Made by a program: the position numbers and the translations under genes. DNA of 64,000 nt from Flavobacteriaceae bacterium CG2_30_31_66. Its GTDB lineage: Bacteria > Bacteroidota > Bacteroidia > Flavobacteriales > Flavobacteriaceae. The notes under the pieces are model-generated. The model was not told the DNA's origin. It did not search any database and saw only the letters and a list, made by a program, of their open reading frames with translations. Location of the stretch: assembly GCA_001873065.1 (NCBI GenBank), contig MNYM01000015.1, positions 1-64,000 on the forward strand, in the 5' to 3' direction. This document shows positions 51,248-60,540 of the stretch, one piece after another; the first letter of the stretch is position 1, and the number at the start of each line of letters is the position of its first letter.

Positions 51248-52114
51248 ATGGCAAATTTAAAAGAAATACGTAACAGAATTACCTCAATCAAATCTACCAT
51301 GCAGATTACTTCTGCCATGAAGATGGTTTCTGCTGCGAAGTTAAAAAAAGCGCAGGATGCAATTGTTGCGATGAGACCATATTCATCGAAATTAACAGAA
51401 TTATTGCAAAATCTAAGCGCAACCTTAGATGGAGATTCAGGAGGTGCTTTTGCTAATCAAAGAGAAGTTTCTAAAGTGCTGTTAGTAGTAGTTACTTCAA
51501 ACAGAGGATTGTGTGGAGGTTTTAATTCATCAATCACTAAAGAAACCGTTAAAACAATCAAAGAAAAATATAAAAATGTTTCTGTTGATTTGTTAACAAT
51601 CGGAAAAAAAGGGGGAGATGTTTTAGGAAAATCATACAACATTATTGAAAAAAGAAATGATATTTTTGATGATTTAACGTTCAACAACGTTGCAATCATT
51701 GCCGAAAAATTGATGGAAATGTATGTTGATGGTAGCTATGATAAAGTTGAATTGGTGTACAATCAATTTAAAAATGCAGCTACTCAGATTCCTCAAGTTG
51801 AACAATATTTGCCAATTAAACCAGTAGAAGTTTCAGCAACATCAACGACCAATTCTGATTATATTTTTGAACCCTCAAAAAAGGAAATCGTTGAAGCGTT
51901 GATTCCAAAAGCACTAAAAACTCAATTATACAAAGCATTAAGAGATAGTTTCGCTTCTGAACACGGAGCAAGAATGACGGCTATGCACAAAGCAACTGAC
52001 AACGCAAAAGACTTGCGTGATGAGTTGTTATTAACGTATAATAAAGCGAGACAAGCTGCCATTACAAATGAAATTTTAGAGATTGTTGGAGGTGCAGAAG
52101 CATTGAAAAATTAA
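51248..52114 (+). CDS. atpG: ATP synthase F1 subunit gamma
   Basis: A 288-residue central-shaft subunit. The N-terminal helix is NLKEIRNRITSIKSTMQITS and the C-terminal helix MTAMHKATDNAKDLRDELLL, which pair in the rotor; the middle has the SNRGLCGGFNS signature. It is the last gene of atpBEFHAG and is followed by a terminator. Confidence 0.96.
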   Translation: MANLKEIRNRITSIKSTMQITSAMKMVSAAKLKKAQDAIVAMRPYSSKLTELLQNLSATLDGDSGGAFANQREVSKVLLVVVTSNRGLCGGFNSSITKETVKTIKEKYKNVSVDLLTIGKKGGDVLGKSYNIIEKRNDIFDDLTFNNVAIIAEKLMEMYVDGSYDKVELVYNQFKNAATQIPQVEQYLPIKPVEVSATSTTNSDYIFEPSKKEIVEALIPKALKTQLYKALRDSFASEHGARMTAMHKATDNAKDLRDELLLTYNKARQAAITNEILEIVGGAEALKN

Positions 52115-52133
52115 ATTTTTTTTAATATTTATT

Positions 52134-52164
52134 AAAAGCGAATCAATTTGGTTCGCTTTTTTTT
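52134..52164 (+). terminator. Terminator of the ATP synthase operon
   Basis: AAAAGCGAATC (52134-52144) pairs with GGTTCGCTTTT (52150-52160) with one G-T, followed by further T. It lies 19 bases after the atpG stop. Confidence 0.9.
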
Positions 52165-52210
52165 GGCACGTATTTTGAAAGTTTCCTGAAATAACTAAAA
52201 TTTTGGGATT

Positions 52211-53143
52211 ATGAAAACACTAAAATTTCTTTTCGTCCTTATTACTACAGGTGCATTTTTTAGCTCCTGTTCAACATTTTATCAAGATTCTTTTGATGAT
52301 TATCAACCAACATTAGAGGAAGTTGTTTCTAATTATGATTTGTGGTATGTTGACATTCACAGCACCTCAGGAAATGGAACTATTCCTTTTGTTTCACGTG
52401 CATTTACATTATCGTTTTTAAATGGAAATTTATATGCAAATAACAATATTGTTGATATTGGAAGAACAGGAAATGGTTTGGGAATCAAAGTTGGAAGATA
52501 CAATACATTTAATGGAGTTTTAGAAACTTTTCATACAATTGATGGTTACCACGATTTTGAAGTGTATGTAATTTCAAATAACGAAATAGAATTGTATAAT
52601 CGAAGACAAAACGTTACCTATTTCTTGATTGGTTACAACACAAATACTTTTGATTATGACAAGTTGTTTTACGAAAACATTGAATATTTTTTACAAGAAT
52701 ATGTTGCTTGGGAAAAAATAGCAACCAATGGTGGAATACCAAATACTTTTGATGATGAAAATTATTTACAATTTACGCCTGAAAATATAACAACATTTTA
52801 TAGTTCTCATGATTTTTTTGGCACAAATATTGACAATATAATTTGGAATTATGTAGGTGATTACAAGGTATTTGATGTCTCAGGAAATCAAAATATTAAA
52901 ATTTTAACATTGAATTATGATCTTGGAGATATTGAGGAATTTGAATTGAGCGTTATTAATGATAAAACGATTCGTCTATTTCATATAAACTCAAAAACAA
53001 CATACGATTTCAGCGGAAGAGGTTTTACTCAGTATTTAAAAAGTGAAAAAACTGTTAAAGGTGCAAAAGAAACCGTAAGAAACTCTGATAGATTTCGAAC
53101 AAAGATTCAAAGAGAAATAAAGGAAAGAAGACACTTAAAATAA
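52211..53143 (+). CDS. Conserved flavobacterial lipoprotein
   Basis: A 310-residue lipoprotein: signal MKTLKFLFVLITTGAFFSSC with the Cys at residue 20. The mature part is rich in beta strands and aromatic residues (YDLWYVDIHSTSGNG, GNLYANNNIVDIG) and ends in a strongly basic tail (RNSDRFRTKIQREIKERRH). Related proteins are commonly labelled 'nicotinic acid mononucleotide adenyltransferase', but there is no nucleotidyltransferase HxGH motif. Function unknown; single gene with its own terminator. Confidence 0.75.
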   Translation: MKTLKFLFVLITTGAFFSSCSTFYQDSFDDYQPTLEEVVSNYDLWYVDIHSTSGNGTIPFVSRAFTLSFLNGNLYANNNIVDIGRTGNGLGIKVGRYNTFNGVLETFHTIDGYHDFEVYVISNNEIELYNRRQNVTYFLIGYNTNTFDYDKLFYENIEYFLQEYVAWEKIATNGGIPNTFDDENYLQFTPENITTFYSSHDFFGTNIDNIIWNYVGDYKVFDVSGNQNIKILTLNYDLGDIEEFELSVINDKTIRLFHINSKTTYDFSGRGFTQYLKSEKTVKGAKETVRNSDRFRTKIQREIKERRHLK

Positions 53144-53166
53144 AGTTTGGTTAGTTGATTTTTTGG

Positions 53167-53224
53167 TTGGTTATCTCTCAATAACCAACTGAAAGAGGAA
53201 CCGCTCTTCAAAGAGCGGTTTTTT
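53167..53224 (+). terminator. Double-hairpin terminator
   Basis: Two stems in series: TTGGTTAT (53167-53174)/ATAACCAA (53181-53188), then AACCGCTCTT (53199-53208)/AAGAGCGGTT (53211-53220) followed by a T run. The second is a clear intrinsic terminator for the lipoprotein gene. Confidence 0.85.
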
Positions 53225-53318
53225 CTTTGTTGATAATCGATGATAAATTCACATATTTAAAGTGCTTCAAAAACATAAATTTTCCTACTTTTAGGAGTGT
53301 AAAAAAAGAACAATTATA

Positions 53319-54068
53319 ATGAAAACAGCATTGATAACAGGAGCCACATCTGGCATTGGAAAAGCAACAGCGCAAGAGTTTGCAAAACATAAAATTCGTT
53401 TAATTCTTTGCGGTAGAAGAGAAGACCGCTTAGAATCACTCAAAGAAGAACTTTCAAAAATCACAGAAGTAACCACTTTACAATTTGATGTTTCTAAAAA
53501 AGAAGAAGTTGCATTCGCAATAAAATCACTTCCAGAAAATTTTAAAAAAATTGATATTTTAATTAATAATGCTGGAAATGCCCACGGTTTATCAACAATT
53601 CAAGATGGAAATATTGATGATTGGGATGCAATGTTGGATATCAATGTGAAAGGATTGTTATACGTTTCAAAATCAATTATTCCACAGATGATTGCTCAAA
53701 ACGAGGGTTTTATTGTGAATATTGGTTCAATAGCTGCCAAAGAAGTTTATAAAAATGGAAACGTTTATTGCGCTTCAAAAGTTGCTGTTGATGCGTTGAA
53801 TAAGTCTATGAGATTGGATTTGAATGAGTATAACATTCGCGTTTCTGCAATCCACCCAGGAATGGTTGAAACCGAGTTTTCAGAAGTGCGTTTTAAAGGT
53901 GATAAAGAAAGAGCAAAATCAGTGTATAAGGGCTTTAAACCTCTGCAAGCAGCTGATGTTGCTGATATTATTTACTTTGTGGTATCAAGACCTTATCATG
54001 TAAATATTGAAGATTTAGTGGTGTATCCAACAGCGCAAGCAAGTGCAGGAGTTGTTAACAAAAATTAA
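53319..54068 (+). CDS. SDR oxidoreductase, YdfG type
   Basis: A 249-residue classical short-chain dehydrogenase. TGATSGIG at residues 7-14 binds NADP (Arg residues in CGRREDR support NADP). NNAG is near 85, and the catalytic Ser-Tyr-Lys set is Ser in NIGSIAA with Tyr-x3-Lys in VYCASK. The later HPGMVETEFSEVRFKGD is typical of YdfG, an NADP-dependent 3-hydroxy acid (serine, allo-threonine, malonic semialdehyde) dehydrogenase. The AlbA_2 gene starts directly after its stop. Confidence 0.9.
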   Translation: MKTALITGATSGIGKATAQEFAKHKIRLILCGRREDRLESLKEELSKITEVTTLQFDVSKKEEVAFAIKSLPENFKKIDILINNAGNAHGLSTIQDGNIDDWDAMLDINVKGLLYVSKSIIPQMIAQNEGFIVNIGSIAAKEVYKNGNVYCASKVAVDALNKSMRLDLNEYNIRVSAIHPGMVETEFSEVRFKGDKERAKSVYKGFKPLQAADVADIIYFVVSRPYHVNIEDLVVYPTAQASAGVVNKN

Positions 54069-55202
54069 ATGATTAATAAACGTTTACTTATCAAAAATCT
54101 TATAGCCCACAATGATGAAAATAGTTTTTATGATAAAAAACGAAAAATTGAAATTGGTGAAAAAGAAGGAAAGGCGAAATTTTTAAAACATATTTGCGCA
54201 CTCTCTAACAGCAATCCTAAAAATAATTCCTACATTGTTATTGGTGTTGAAGATGAAGATAATTCAATTGTTGGTGTCGATTTTTTTGATGATAGCAAAA
54301 TCCAAAATCTTATCAATGCTTATTTGAACAATCCGCCAATTGTTCAGTATGAAAACATTCCTTTTCCGCATTTGAATGAAGATAAAGTAGTAGGTTTGGT
54401 TACCATTAGACCTAATGAAGGATTGACATCGCTCAAAAAAAACATTTGGAAATATTATGGAGGATCTGTTTTTTTTAGAGATGGAAGCATCAGCATGCCC
54501 AAGGTTTTTGATATTAAAATTAAAGATGTCAACTCAAAAATAGTAACTGCTATTGAAAACAATTCTCAAAACAATATTCAACTTACTTTGGATGGAGTTT
54601 TTGATTTTATGAAAAAAAGAAAAGACTATAATCCTCAATATAAGGTTTTTAAAGAATATTTTGTCTTGTGCTGGTCTGGGCAAAAAAAAGTAGTAAAGCA
54701 AGAAACTTTTTATTCAAGAGTAGATATCGAGTTGATCAATGAACAAGTTCGATTGTTTTTTTCAAAACTTGATGAGGTTTCCATTGAGGTAGACGAACAT
54801 CAATTCAAAATTATAGAATACGTACATTTAGGATTTCAAAACTCCTATAAATACTATCATTTAGAACAAACAATTATTGATTTTAGCAACAACACTAATT
54901 ACACAATAGATTCTAAATTGTTATTTGAACCACCACAATTTGACAAAAAAGTATTGCATCACATTTACAATACGAACAACACGATTTTAGAAAAACTAAA
55001 AAAAGGATTGACGCTTACAAAAAGCGAAGAAATTGATTTAAAAAACCTTCCTGCAACTTATTTAATTTGCTATCTCAATTTGTTTCATGAAGCAATTGAC
55101 AAACTCAATGAAGCTAAAATGTATTTAAAAAATCATAGTGAAGAAATTTATGAAATTTATAAAGACACTATGCGAATTTTACGTAAAGTGAAGTATAGTT
55201 GA
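54069..55202 (+). CDS. AlbA_2/Schlafen-like ATP-binding domain protein
   Basis: A 377-residue cytosolic protein. Residues about 25-160 resemble the AlbA_2 (divergent AAA-4/Schlafen) domain: GEKEGKAKFLKHICALSNS near the start, SYIVIGVEDEDNSIVGVD, and a late SVFFRDGSISMP. The C-terminal 200 residues are helical and not recognised. AlbA_2 proteins can be nucleic-acid-binding regulators or defence proteins. It immediately follows the SDR gene, and no mobile or defence gene is nearby, so a housekeeping role is as likely. Confidence 0.72.
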   Translation: MINKRLLIKNLIAHNDENSFYDKKRKIEIGEKEGKAKFLKHICALSNSNPKNNSYIVIGVEDEDNSIVGVDFFDDSKIQNLINAYLNNPPIVQYENIPFPHLNEDKVVGLVTIRPNEGLTSLKKNIWKYYGGSVFFRDGSISMPKVFDIKIKDVNSKIVTAIENNSQNNIQLTLDGVFDFMKKRKDYNPQYKVFKEYFVLCWSGQKKVVKQETFYSRVDIELINEQVRLFFSKLDEVSIEVDEHQFKIIEYVHLGFQNSYKYYHLEQTIIDFSNNTNYTIDSKLLFEPPQFDKKVLHHIYNTNNTILEKLKKGLTLTKSEEIDLKNLPATYLICYLNLFHEAIDKLNEAKMYLKNHSEEIYEIYKDTMRILRKVKYS

Positions 55203-55203
55203 G

Positions 55204-56394
55204 TTATATAAATGATAATGGCGAAAATTTTTGCTGTAAAATTTGTTCATCATTTACAGCTAACCAATTTTGTAAAATGCTGGCATAAATAGTCCTAAAA
55301 TCAACAGTATATTTCAAATCTCCATTAGAATCTAAATCAGATAAACTTGCCAATTCATTGTAAAAGCCTTGTTTTTTTAGTTGATTTCCAATGATAAAAA
55401 CGTTGCTTGCAGCTCCATGATCAGTGCCATTTCCAGCATTTTCTTTAACACGTCTTCCAAATTCTGAGAAAGTAACAATCAAGGTATCATTGAAAGTTCC
55501 TTGCTTTTTCAAGTCATTCACAAAAGCTTCTATACTTGAAGCATAAATTTCCAACAATCTTTTTTGCGAATTCATTTGATTTGCGTGCGTATCAAATCCG
55601 CCCAAAGAAGAGAAAAATACGCGAGTTTCCAAGCCAGAATTGATCAATTTTGCAGTCGTTTTTAATTGATTTGCGAATTGATTATTTGGGTATTCTGCGT
55701 TGTTTGAGGCAATTTTATTTTTCTCAAAAATGTATTTTGAGGATGATTTCGCATCAATCATTGTTTTGTATAAATACCCTAAATTATGCTCACTCAAATG
55801 CTCATCATTATAGTGATTTAAGACATTTTTAAAATATGGATCTTGTGATAATTTGAATAAATTCGTCGGATTTTGAGTGGCAATTCCGTTATTATTTTCG
55901 CCTTTCATCAACAAAGATAAACTATCATCAATTTCAATAGCATTATAAGCATTTGAACCATAAGCATCTAAATACCTCCCAACCCAACCAGTTTGCCAAT
56001 ATTGATTGGAATTACTGGCAGTTTGCCAAATATCTGTAGCTCTAAAATGCGAACGATCAGGATTTGGATAGCCAACATTGTTGATGACAGTTAAGTTTCC
56101 TTGATCATATAAATTTTTCAATGGCAATAAACTCGAATGAAATCCTAAAGAATCAGAAACAGGAATCAAATCGTTTTTTTGCAAGGCTATTTTTGGTCTA
56201 TTTCTATAATAATCGTCATTTGTAAATGGAACAACAGTATTTAATCCATCATTTCCTCCAGCTAATTGAATCATTACCAAGCGCTTATAACCAAAATTAT
56301 TTGGATGGGAATTTTCAAAAGCTTTCAAAAATCCTGGAATAAAAAATAAGCTACTAGCTAAGGCAGATTGTTTTAAAAAATATCTTCTTTCCAT
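55204..56394 (-). CDS. DUF1501 protein with Tat-like signal
   Basis: A 396-residue exported protein of the alkaline-phosphatase/sulfatase fold. The N-terminus MERRYFLKQSALASSLFFIP has a twin-arginine motif RRYFLK and a hydrophobic core, so export by Tat is likely. LAGGNDGLNTVVPF near 45, the FSSLGGFDTHANQ region and TFSEFGRRVKEN with GTDHGAASN are the family's metal-site-like motifs. It is paired with a DUF1800 gene 1 base upstream, a conserved partnership whose activity is unknown. Confidence 0.9.
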   Translation of the reverse strand: MERRYFLKQSALASSLFFIPGFLKAFENSHPNNFGYKRLVMIQLAGGNDGLNTVVPFTNDDYYRNRPKIALQKNDLIPVSDSLGFHSSLLPLKNLYDQGNLTVINNVGYPNPDRSHFRATDIWQTASNSNQYWQTGWVGRYLDAYGSNAYNAIEIDDSLSLLMKGENNNGIATQNPTNLFKLSQDPYFKNVLNHYNDEHLSEHNLGYLYKTMIDAKSSSKYIFEKNKIASNNAEYPNNQFANQLKTTAKLINSGLETRVFFSSLGGFDTHANQMNSQKRLLEIYASSIEAFVNDLKKQGTFNDTLIVTFSEFGRRVKENAGNGTDHGAASNVFIIGNQLKKQGFYNELASLSDLDSNGDLKYTVDFRTIYASILQNWLAVNDEQILQQKFSPLSFI

Positions 56395-56395
56395 A

Positions 56396-57772
56396 TTAAC
56401 AAATTTGATATTCTGGGAGTGACATTAATTGTATGCAAAATTCTTTTTTAGAACTTTTTATAAGATGACTCAAATAGGTTTCAGTTCCTTCATTGGGAGC
56501 TGTGATTAAAAAGAGAGATTTCATTTCATCAAAAGAAATGTTTTTAAAACTTTTTTCAAAAAAATCCCAATCAACAGTTACTTTCGCAAAGTCTTTTTGA
56601 TTTTTGTTGGATGCGTGATATTTTTCAAATGAATCCTCAAACTCTCCTTTTTCTTTGATTGAAATTTCGGCATTCGAGAGTAAAATAGAAGGTAATTTCA
56701 ATCGTAAAATGATGGTATTGCTGTCAATCCAATTTTTGCCACCTTTCCAACCTGCAACATTGGGAGGATCTAAAAGCACTTGACCTAACAAACGTTGAAT
56801 TTTTAAAACATCTTTTGTGTTCTGAAACGAAAATGGAACCATTTTTTGCATTCCTACCAAAAGTTCAATGGGCGATTTAATTTTAGTTCCAATATTCTCA
56901 GCATCATAAAACCAATCTTTTAAAAACAAAAATTTCATCAGTTTTTCGATGTTATAATCTTTGTAAAAAACACTGGTTAATTCATCCAAATGCTTTTCAT
57001 TCACTATGTCATTTACGAAATAGCGATATATTTTTTCGCAAACAAAACGCGCACATTGTGGTTGTTTTAAAATAATATCAATAATATCATCACCTGAAAA
57101 ATTACCAGTTTTGTCAAAAAAAGTTTTTAAATCATCATCATGATGATATTTTGTTATTATAAATTCACCGCTAAATTTATAATTATACCCTGTAAAAGCT
57201 CTTGCGCTTTCTTTGACATCTTTTTCAGAATAATTTCCAACACCCAAAGTAAAAAGTTCCATAAGTTCTCTTGCGAAATTTTCATTAGGTTGTTTTTTTC
57301 TATTTTGTCTAGAGTTTAGGTAGTTCAACATGGCAGGCTCTTTAGAAATTTCTTTTACAAAATCACCAAAATTGCCAAGGGCATTTTTTCTAAGTGTGTT
57401 GTTATATCGCTGTACAAAAAAGATATTTTGATTTTTACATACAAAATGATTTGCCCAAAACAAGGTCATTTTTTCTGTTAAAAGCACCTCAGAATTTGCC
57501 AACCGTTCCATCCAAAGTTTGTTGAAATCTCTAATTTTTTCGTTGCTTTTTCGCTGAAATTCCATTAAATTAGCTCTATCTTTCATGTATTCTTGAGTGT
57601 AAATTGAAAGATCAGAAAGGTCCATTTCCAATGGAAGAAAACTGTTTGTAGTAAATAAGAATTCAACAACTTTTTTTTTATTTTTTTTTGACAAATCATT
57701 GGTAAGTTGAGGAGTAATTCCAAACCCTGTTCGTAAAAATAAATGTTGAAGTTGTTTTGTTTTCATAAACAT
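56396..57772 (-). CDS. DUF1800 protein
   Basis: A 458-residue mainly helical protein (ATG 57766 is an alternative start). Family features are HLFLRTGFGITP at the N-terminus, LFWANHFVCKN, NFARELMELFTLGVGNY near 170 and a late DPPNVAGWKGGKNWID. No signal peptide is obvious, though homologs are often exported. DUF1800 and DUF1501 genes occur side by side across Bacteroidota and Planctomycetes and are thought to work together, possibly on a secreted polymer; this is inference. Confidence 0.9.
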   Translation of the reverse strand: MFMKTKQLQHLFLRTGFGITPQLTNDLSKKNKKKVVEFLFTTNSFLPLEMDLSDLSIYTQEYMKDRANLMEFQRKSNEKIRDFNKLWMERLANSEVLLTEKMTLFWANHFVCKNQNIFFVQRYNNTLRKNALGNFGDFVKEISKEPAMLNYLNSRQNRKKQPNENFARELMELFTLGVGNYSEKDVKESARAFTGYNYKFSGEFIITKYHHDDDLKTFFDKTGNFSGDDIIDIILKQPQCARFVCEKIYRYFVNDIVNEKHLDELTSVFYKDYNIEKLMKFLFLKDWFYDAENIGTKIKSPIELLVGMQKMVPFSFQNTKDVLKIQRLLGQVLLDPPNVAGWKGGKNWIDSNTIILRLKLPSILLSNAEISIKEKGEFEDSFEKYHASNKNQKDFAKVTVDWDFFEKSFKNISFDEMKSLFLITAPNEGTETYLSHLIKSSKKEFCIQLMSLPEYQIC

Positions 57773-57795
57773 TAGACTGTGAAAGGTGTAAAACG

Positions 57796-57829
57796 TTTAA
57801 ATCATCCATAAAAGTATGGATGATTTAAA
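57796..57829. terminator. Strong hairpin between DUF1800 and aldehyde dehydrogenase genes
   Basis: TTTAAATCATCCATA (57796-57810) and TATGGATGATTTAAA (57815-57829) form a perfect 15-base stem around AAAG. On the minus strand it lies 21 bases after the aldehyde dehydrogenase stop. The T tract is short, so it could be a terminator or an RNA-stabilising hairpin. Confidence 0.65.
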
Positions 57830-57850
57830 TTTTTACAAAAAGAAAAGAAA

Positions 57851-59392
57851 TTATAAATCAAATTTAATTCCCTGTGCTAAAGGCAATTCAGTAGTATAAT
57901 TGATGGTATTTGTTTGTCTTCGCATGTACACTTTCCAGGCATCTGAGCCAGATTCACGACCTCCACCAGTTTCTTTTTCCCCTCCAAAAGCGCCTCCAAT
58001 TTCAGCGCCAGAAGTGCCAATATTTACATTTGCAATGCCACAATCTGAACCATTTACGGATAAAAAGGCTTCAGCTTCACGCAAATTATTTGTCATAATT
58101 GCAGATGATAAACCTTGTGCAACGCCATTTTGAATATCAATTGCATTCATGATATCTCCTGAATATTTTATCAAATACAAAATTGGTGCAAATGTTTCGT
58201 GCTGCACAATCGCAAAAGAATTATTAGCGATTGCAATGGCAGGTTTTACATAACAACCACTTTCATATCCTTTTCCTGATAATACACCACCTCCAACAAC
58301 CAATTTTCCTCCTTCATCTACAACTTTTTGAAGCGCATTTTCATACATTTTTACAGCTTGAACATCAATCAAAGGACCTATATGAATTTTTTCATCCAAC
58401 GGATTTCCAATACGCAATTGTTGATACGCTTTTGTCAACGCTTCTGTTACTTTCTCAAAAATGGATTCATGAATTATCAATCTTCTAGTTGATGTACAAC
58501 GTTGTCCTGCAGTGCCAACTGCACCAAAAACTGCTCCAATAACTGTCATTTTGATATCAGCATCTGGCGTTACAATGATGGCGTTGTTTCCTCCTAATTC
58601 TAACAAAGATTTTCCCAAACGTCCTGCAACTTCTTTAGCAACAATTTTTCCCATTCTAGTACTTCCTGTTGCAGAAATCAATGGGATTCGAGTGTCTTTT
58701 GCCATGAATTCACCTACTTTATAATCGCCATTTATCAAGCAAGAAATTCCTTCTGGTAAATTATTTTCAGCCAGCACTTCTGCAATAATTCGTTGACAAG
58801 CAATGCCACACAAGGGGGTTTTTTCACTCGGTTTCCAAACGCAAACATCTCCACAAATCCACGCCAATGCTGTGTTCCAAGCCCAAACAGCCACAGGAAA
58901 ATTGAAAGCAGAAATGATTCCAACAATTCCCAAAGGATGATATTGTTCATACATTCTATGTCCTGGACGTTCAGAATGCATAGTAAGTCCATGCAATTGA
59001 CGTGATAAACCCACTGCAAAATCACAGATATCAATCATTTCTTGTACTTCTCCCAAATCTTCTTGATACGATTTTCCCATTTCGTAAGAAACTAATTTGC
59101 CTAAAGCTTCTTTTTTTAAACGTAATTTTTGTCCAAATTGACGTACAATTTCTCCTCTAAATGGTGCAGGTTTATTTCTCCAAAATGTAAAAGCATTAGA
59201 AGCTGTCATCATTACTTTTTCATAATTTTCTTTGGTAGTAATGGTTATTTTTCCAATCAATAAACCATCAACTGGCGAATAACTATCAATAGTTTCATTC
59301 CCAGAGAAAGATTTTTTACCTGTTGAAGTTCCATCATTGATTGCTTTTAAACCAAGTTCTAGTAGCATTTCTGTCATGTCAAAATCAGTCAT
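57851..59392 (-). CDS. Aldehyde dehydrogenase, antiquitin (ALDH7) type
   Basis: A 513-residue NAD-dependent aldehyde dehydrogenase from ATG 59392 (MTDFDMTEMLLELG); an earlier in-frame start at 59473 adds 27 residues that fit no family. SAFNFPVAVWAWN and WKPSEKTPL begin the NAD site; the catalytic glutamate is in LELGGNNAI and the catalytic cysteine in AGQRCTSTRRL. The C-terminal GGGRESGSDAWKVYMRR is typical of ALDH7, which oxidises alpha-aminoadipate semialdehyde in lysine catabolism. Other lysine genes are not nearby. Confidence 0.9.
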   Translation of the reverse strand: MTDFDMTEMLLELGLKAINDGTSTGKKSFSGNETIDSYSPVDGLLIGKITITTKENYEKVMMTASNAFTFWRNKPAPFRGEIVRQFGQKLRLKKEALGKLVSYEMGKSYQEDLGEVQEMIDICDFAVGLSRQLHGLTMHSERPGHRMYEQYHPLGIVGIISAFNFPVAVWAWNTALAWICGDVCVWKPSEKTPLCGIACQRIIAEVLAENNLPEGISCLINGDYKVGEFMAKDTRIPLISATGSTRMGKIVAKEVAGRLGKSLLELGGNNAIIVTPDADIKMTVIGAVFGAVGTAGQRCTSTRRLIIHESIFEKVTEALTKAYQQLRIGNPLDEKIHIGPLIDVQAVKMYENALQKVVDEGGKLVVGGGVLSGKGYESGCYVKPAIAIANNSFAIVQHETFAPILYLIKYSGDIMNAIDIQNGVAQGLSSAIMTNNLREAEAFLSVNGSDCGIANVNIGTSGAEIGGAFGGEKETGGGRESGSDAWKVYMRRQTNTINYTTELPLAQGIKFDL

Positions 59393-59467
59393 TTTGTGTT
59401 TCAGTTTAAGTTGATTACTTTTAAGTCCGAAAGTACGAAATCTTTTAGAGATAAATAAATTAAACAA

Positions 59468-59485
59468 AAACAATAACTATTGTTT
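59468..59485. promoter_or_regulatory. 18-base palindrome between divergent genes
   Basis: AAACAATAACTATTGTTT is a perfect 8-2-8 inverted repeat. It lies in the 109-base gap between the aldehyde dehydrogenase and the divergent isoaspartyl peptidase gene, 16 bases before the latter's ATG. A dimeric regulator could control either or both. The regulator is unknown. Confidence 0.45.
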
Positions 59486-59501
59486 AAAATCAAACATAAA
59501 A

Positions 59502-60536
59502 ATGAAAAATTCAATTATTTTAGCTTTTTGTAGTCTTTTTTTAATGAGTTGTGAATCTACTTCAAAAGAAGAAAAAATCAACGATTTTGCAATTATCATT
59601 CATGGTGGAGCAGGCACAATTCTGAAAAAAAATATGACTGATGAAAAAGAAGCTGCTTATAAAGCTAAGTTGGAAGAAGCTATAAAAGTAGGCTATATTA
59701 TTTTAAAAACCGGAGGAACATCTACGGAAGCTGTGCTAAAAACGATACAAGTGATGGAAGAATCGCCATTATTTAATGCAGGAAAAGGGGCTGTTTTTAC
59801 GAATGCTGGAACCAATGAATTGGATGCTTCTTTTATGGATGGAAAAACCTTAAATGCAGGAGCTGTTGCTGGCGTAAAAGATGTAAAAAGTCCGATTGAA
59901 TTGGCAATCAAAATCATGACAGATTCTGAACATGTCATGCTTTCAGGAGAAGGAGCGTCTGCTTTTGCTAAAGAAAAAGGATTGGAAATGGTGGATCCAA
60001 GTTATTTTTATACAGAAAATCGTTTTCAATCATTGCAAAAAATTCTCAATCAAGAAAAAACGGAATTAGACCATGATGCAAAAAAAGCATCGTTTTATGA
60101 TCCAAATATTAACGACAGTAAATTTGGAACTGTAGGTTGTGTCGCTCTGGATAAATTTGGAAATATAGCTGCAGGAACTTCCACTGGAGGAATGACTAAC
60201 AAACGTTGGGGAAGAATTGGAGATGCACCAATTATTGGTTCAGGAACCTACGCAAATAACAATACTTGTGGAGTTTCTTCAACTGGTTGGGGTGAATATT
60301 TTATCCGAAGTCAAGTTGCGTATGATATTTCTGCACAAATGGAATATCAGAAAAAATCGTTGAAAGAAGCTACCAAAGATGTAATTCAAAATAAACTCAC
60401 CAAATTGGGAGGCACTGGAGGTGTTGTAGCTTTGGACAAAAATGGAAAAATGTCTTTTGAATTTAATACAGCAGGAATGTATAGGGCTTCAATGGATCAA
60501 AAAGGTGAATTGATTGTAAAGATTTATAAAGAGTAA
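59502..60536 (+). CDS. Isoaspartyl peptidase/L-asparaginase lipoprotein
   Basis: A 344-residue Ntn-hydrolase. The signal ends in LMSC (Cys17), so the enzyme is anchored as a lipoprotein. IIIHGGAGTI at about 31-40 begins the fold; autocleavage should occur before Thr210 in FGTVGCVAL, which becomes the nucleophile. STGGMTNKRWGRIGDAPIIG is the substrate loop. It removes isoaspartyl residues from peptides or hydrolyses asparagine outside the cytoplasm. Divergent from the aldehyde dehydrogenase. Confidence 0.93.
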   Translation: MKNSIILAFCSLFLMSCESTSKEEKINDFAIIIHGGAGTILKKNMTDEKEAAYKAKLEEAIKVGYIILKTGGTSTEAVLKTIQVMEESPLFNAGKGAVFTNAGTNELDASFMDGKTLNAGAVAGVKDVKSPIELAIKIMTDSEHVMLSGEGASAFAKEKGLEMVDPSYFYTENRFQSLQKILNQEKTELDHDAKKASFYDPNINDSKFGTVGCVALDKFGNIAAGTSTGGMTNKRWGRIGDAPIIGSGTYANNNTCGVSSTGWGEYFIRSQVAYDISAQMEYQKKSLKEATKDVIQNKLTKLGGTGGVVALDKNGKMSFEFNTAGMYRASMDQKGELIVKIYKE

Positions 60537-60540
60537 TCAT

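Noticed and set aside
52211-53143. Nicotinate mononucleotide adenylyltransferase
   Set aside because: The protein is a lipoprotein without the HxGH nucleotidyltransferase motif. The label appears to be a propagated error.
54069-55202. Defence-island gene
   Set aside because: AlbA_2 domains occur in defence systems, but no restriction, toxin, reverse transcriptase or mobile gene is near; the surroundings are ordinary metabolism.
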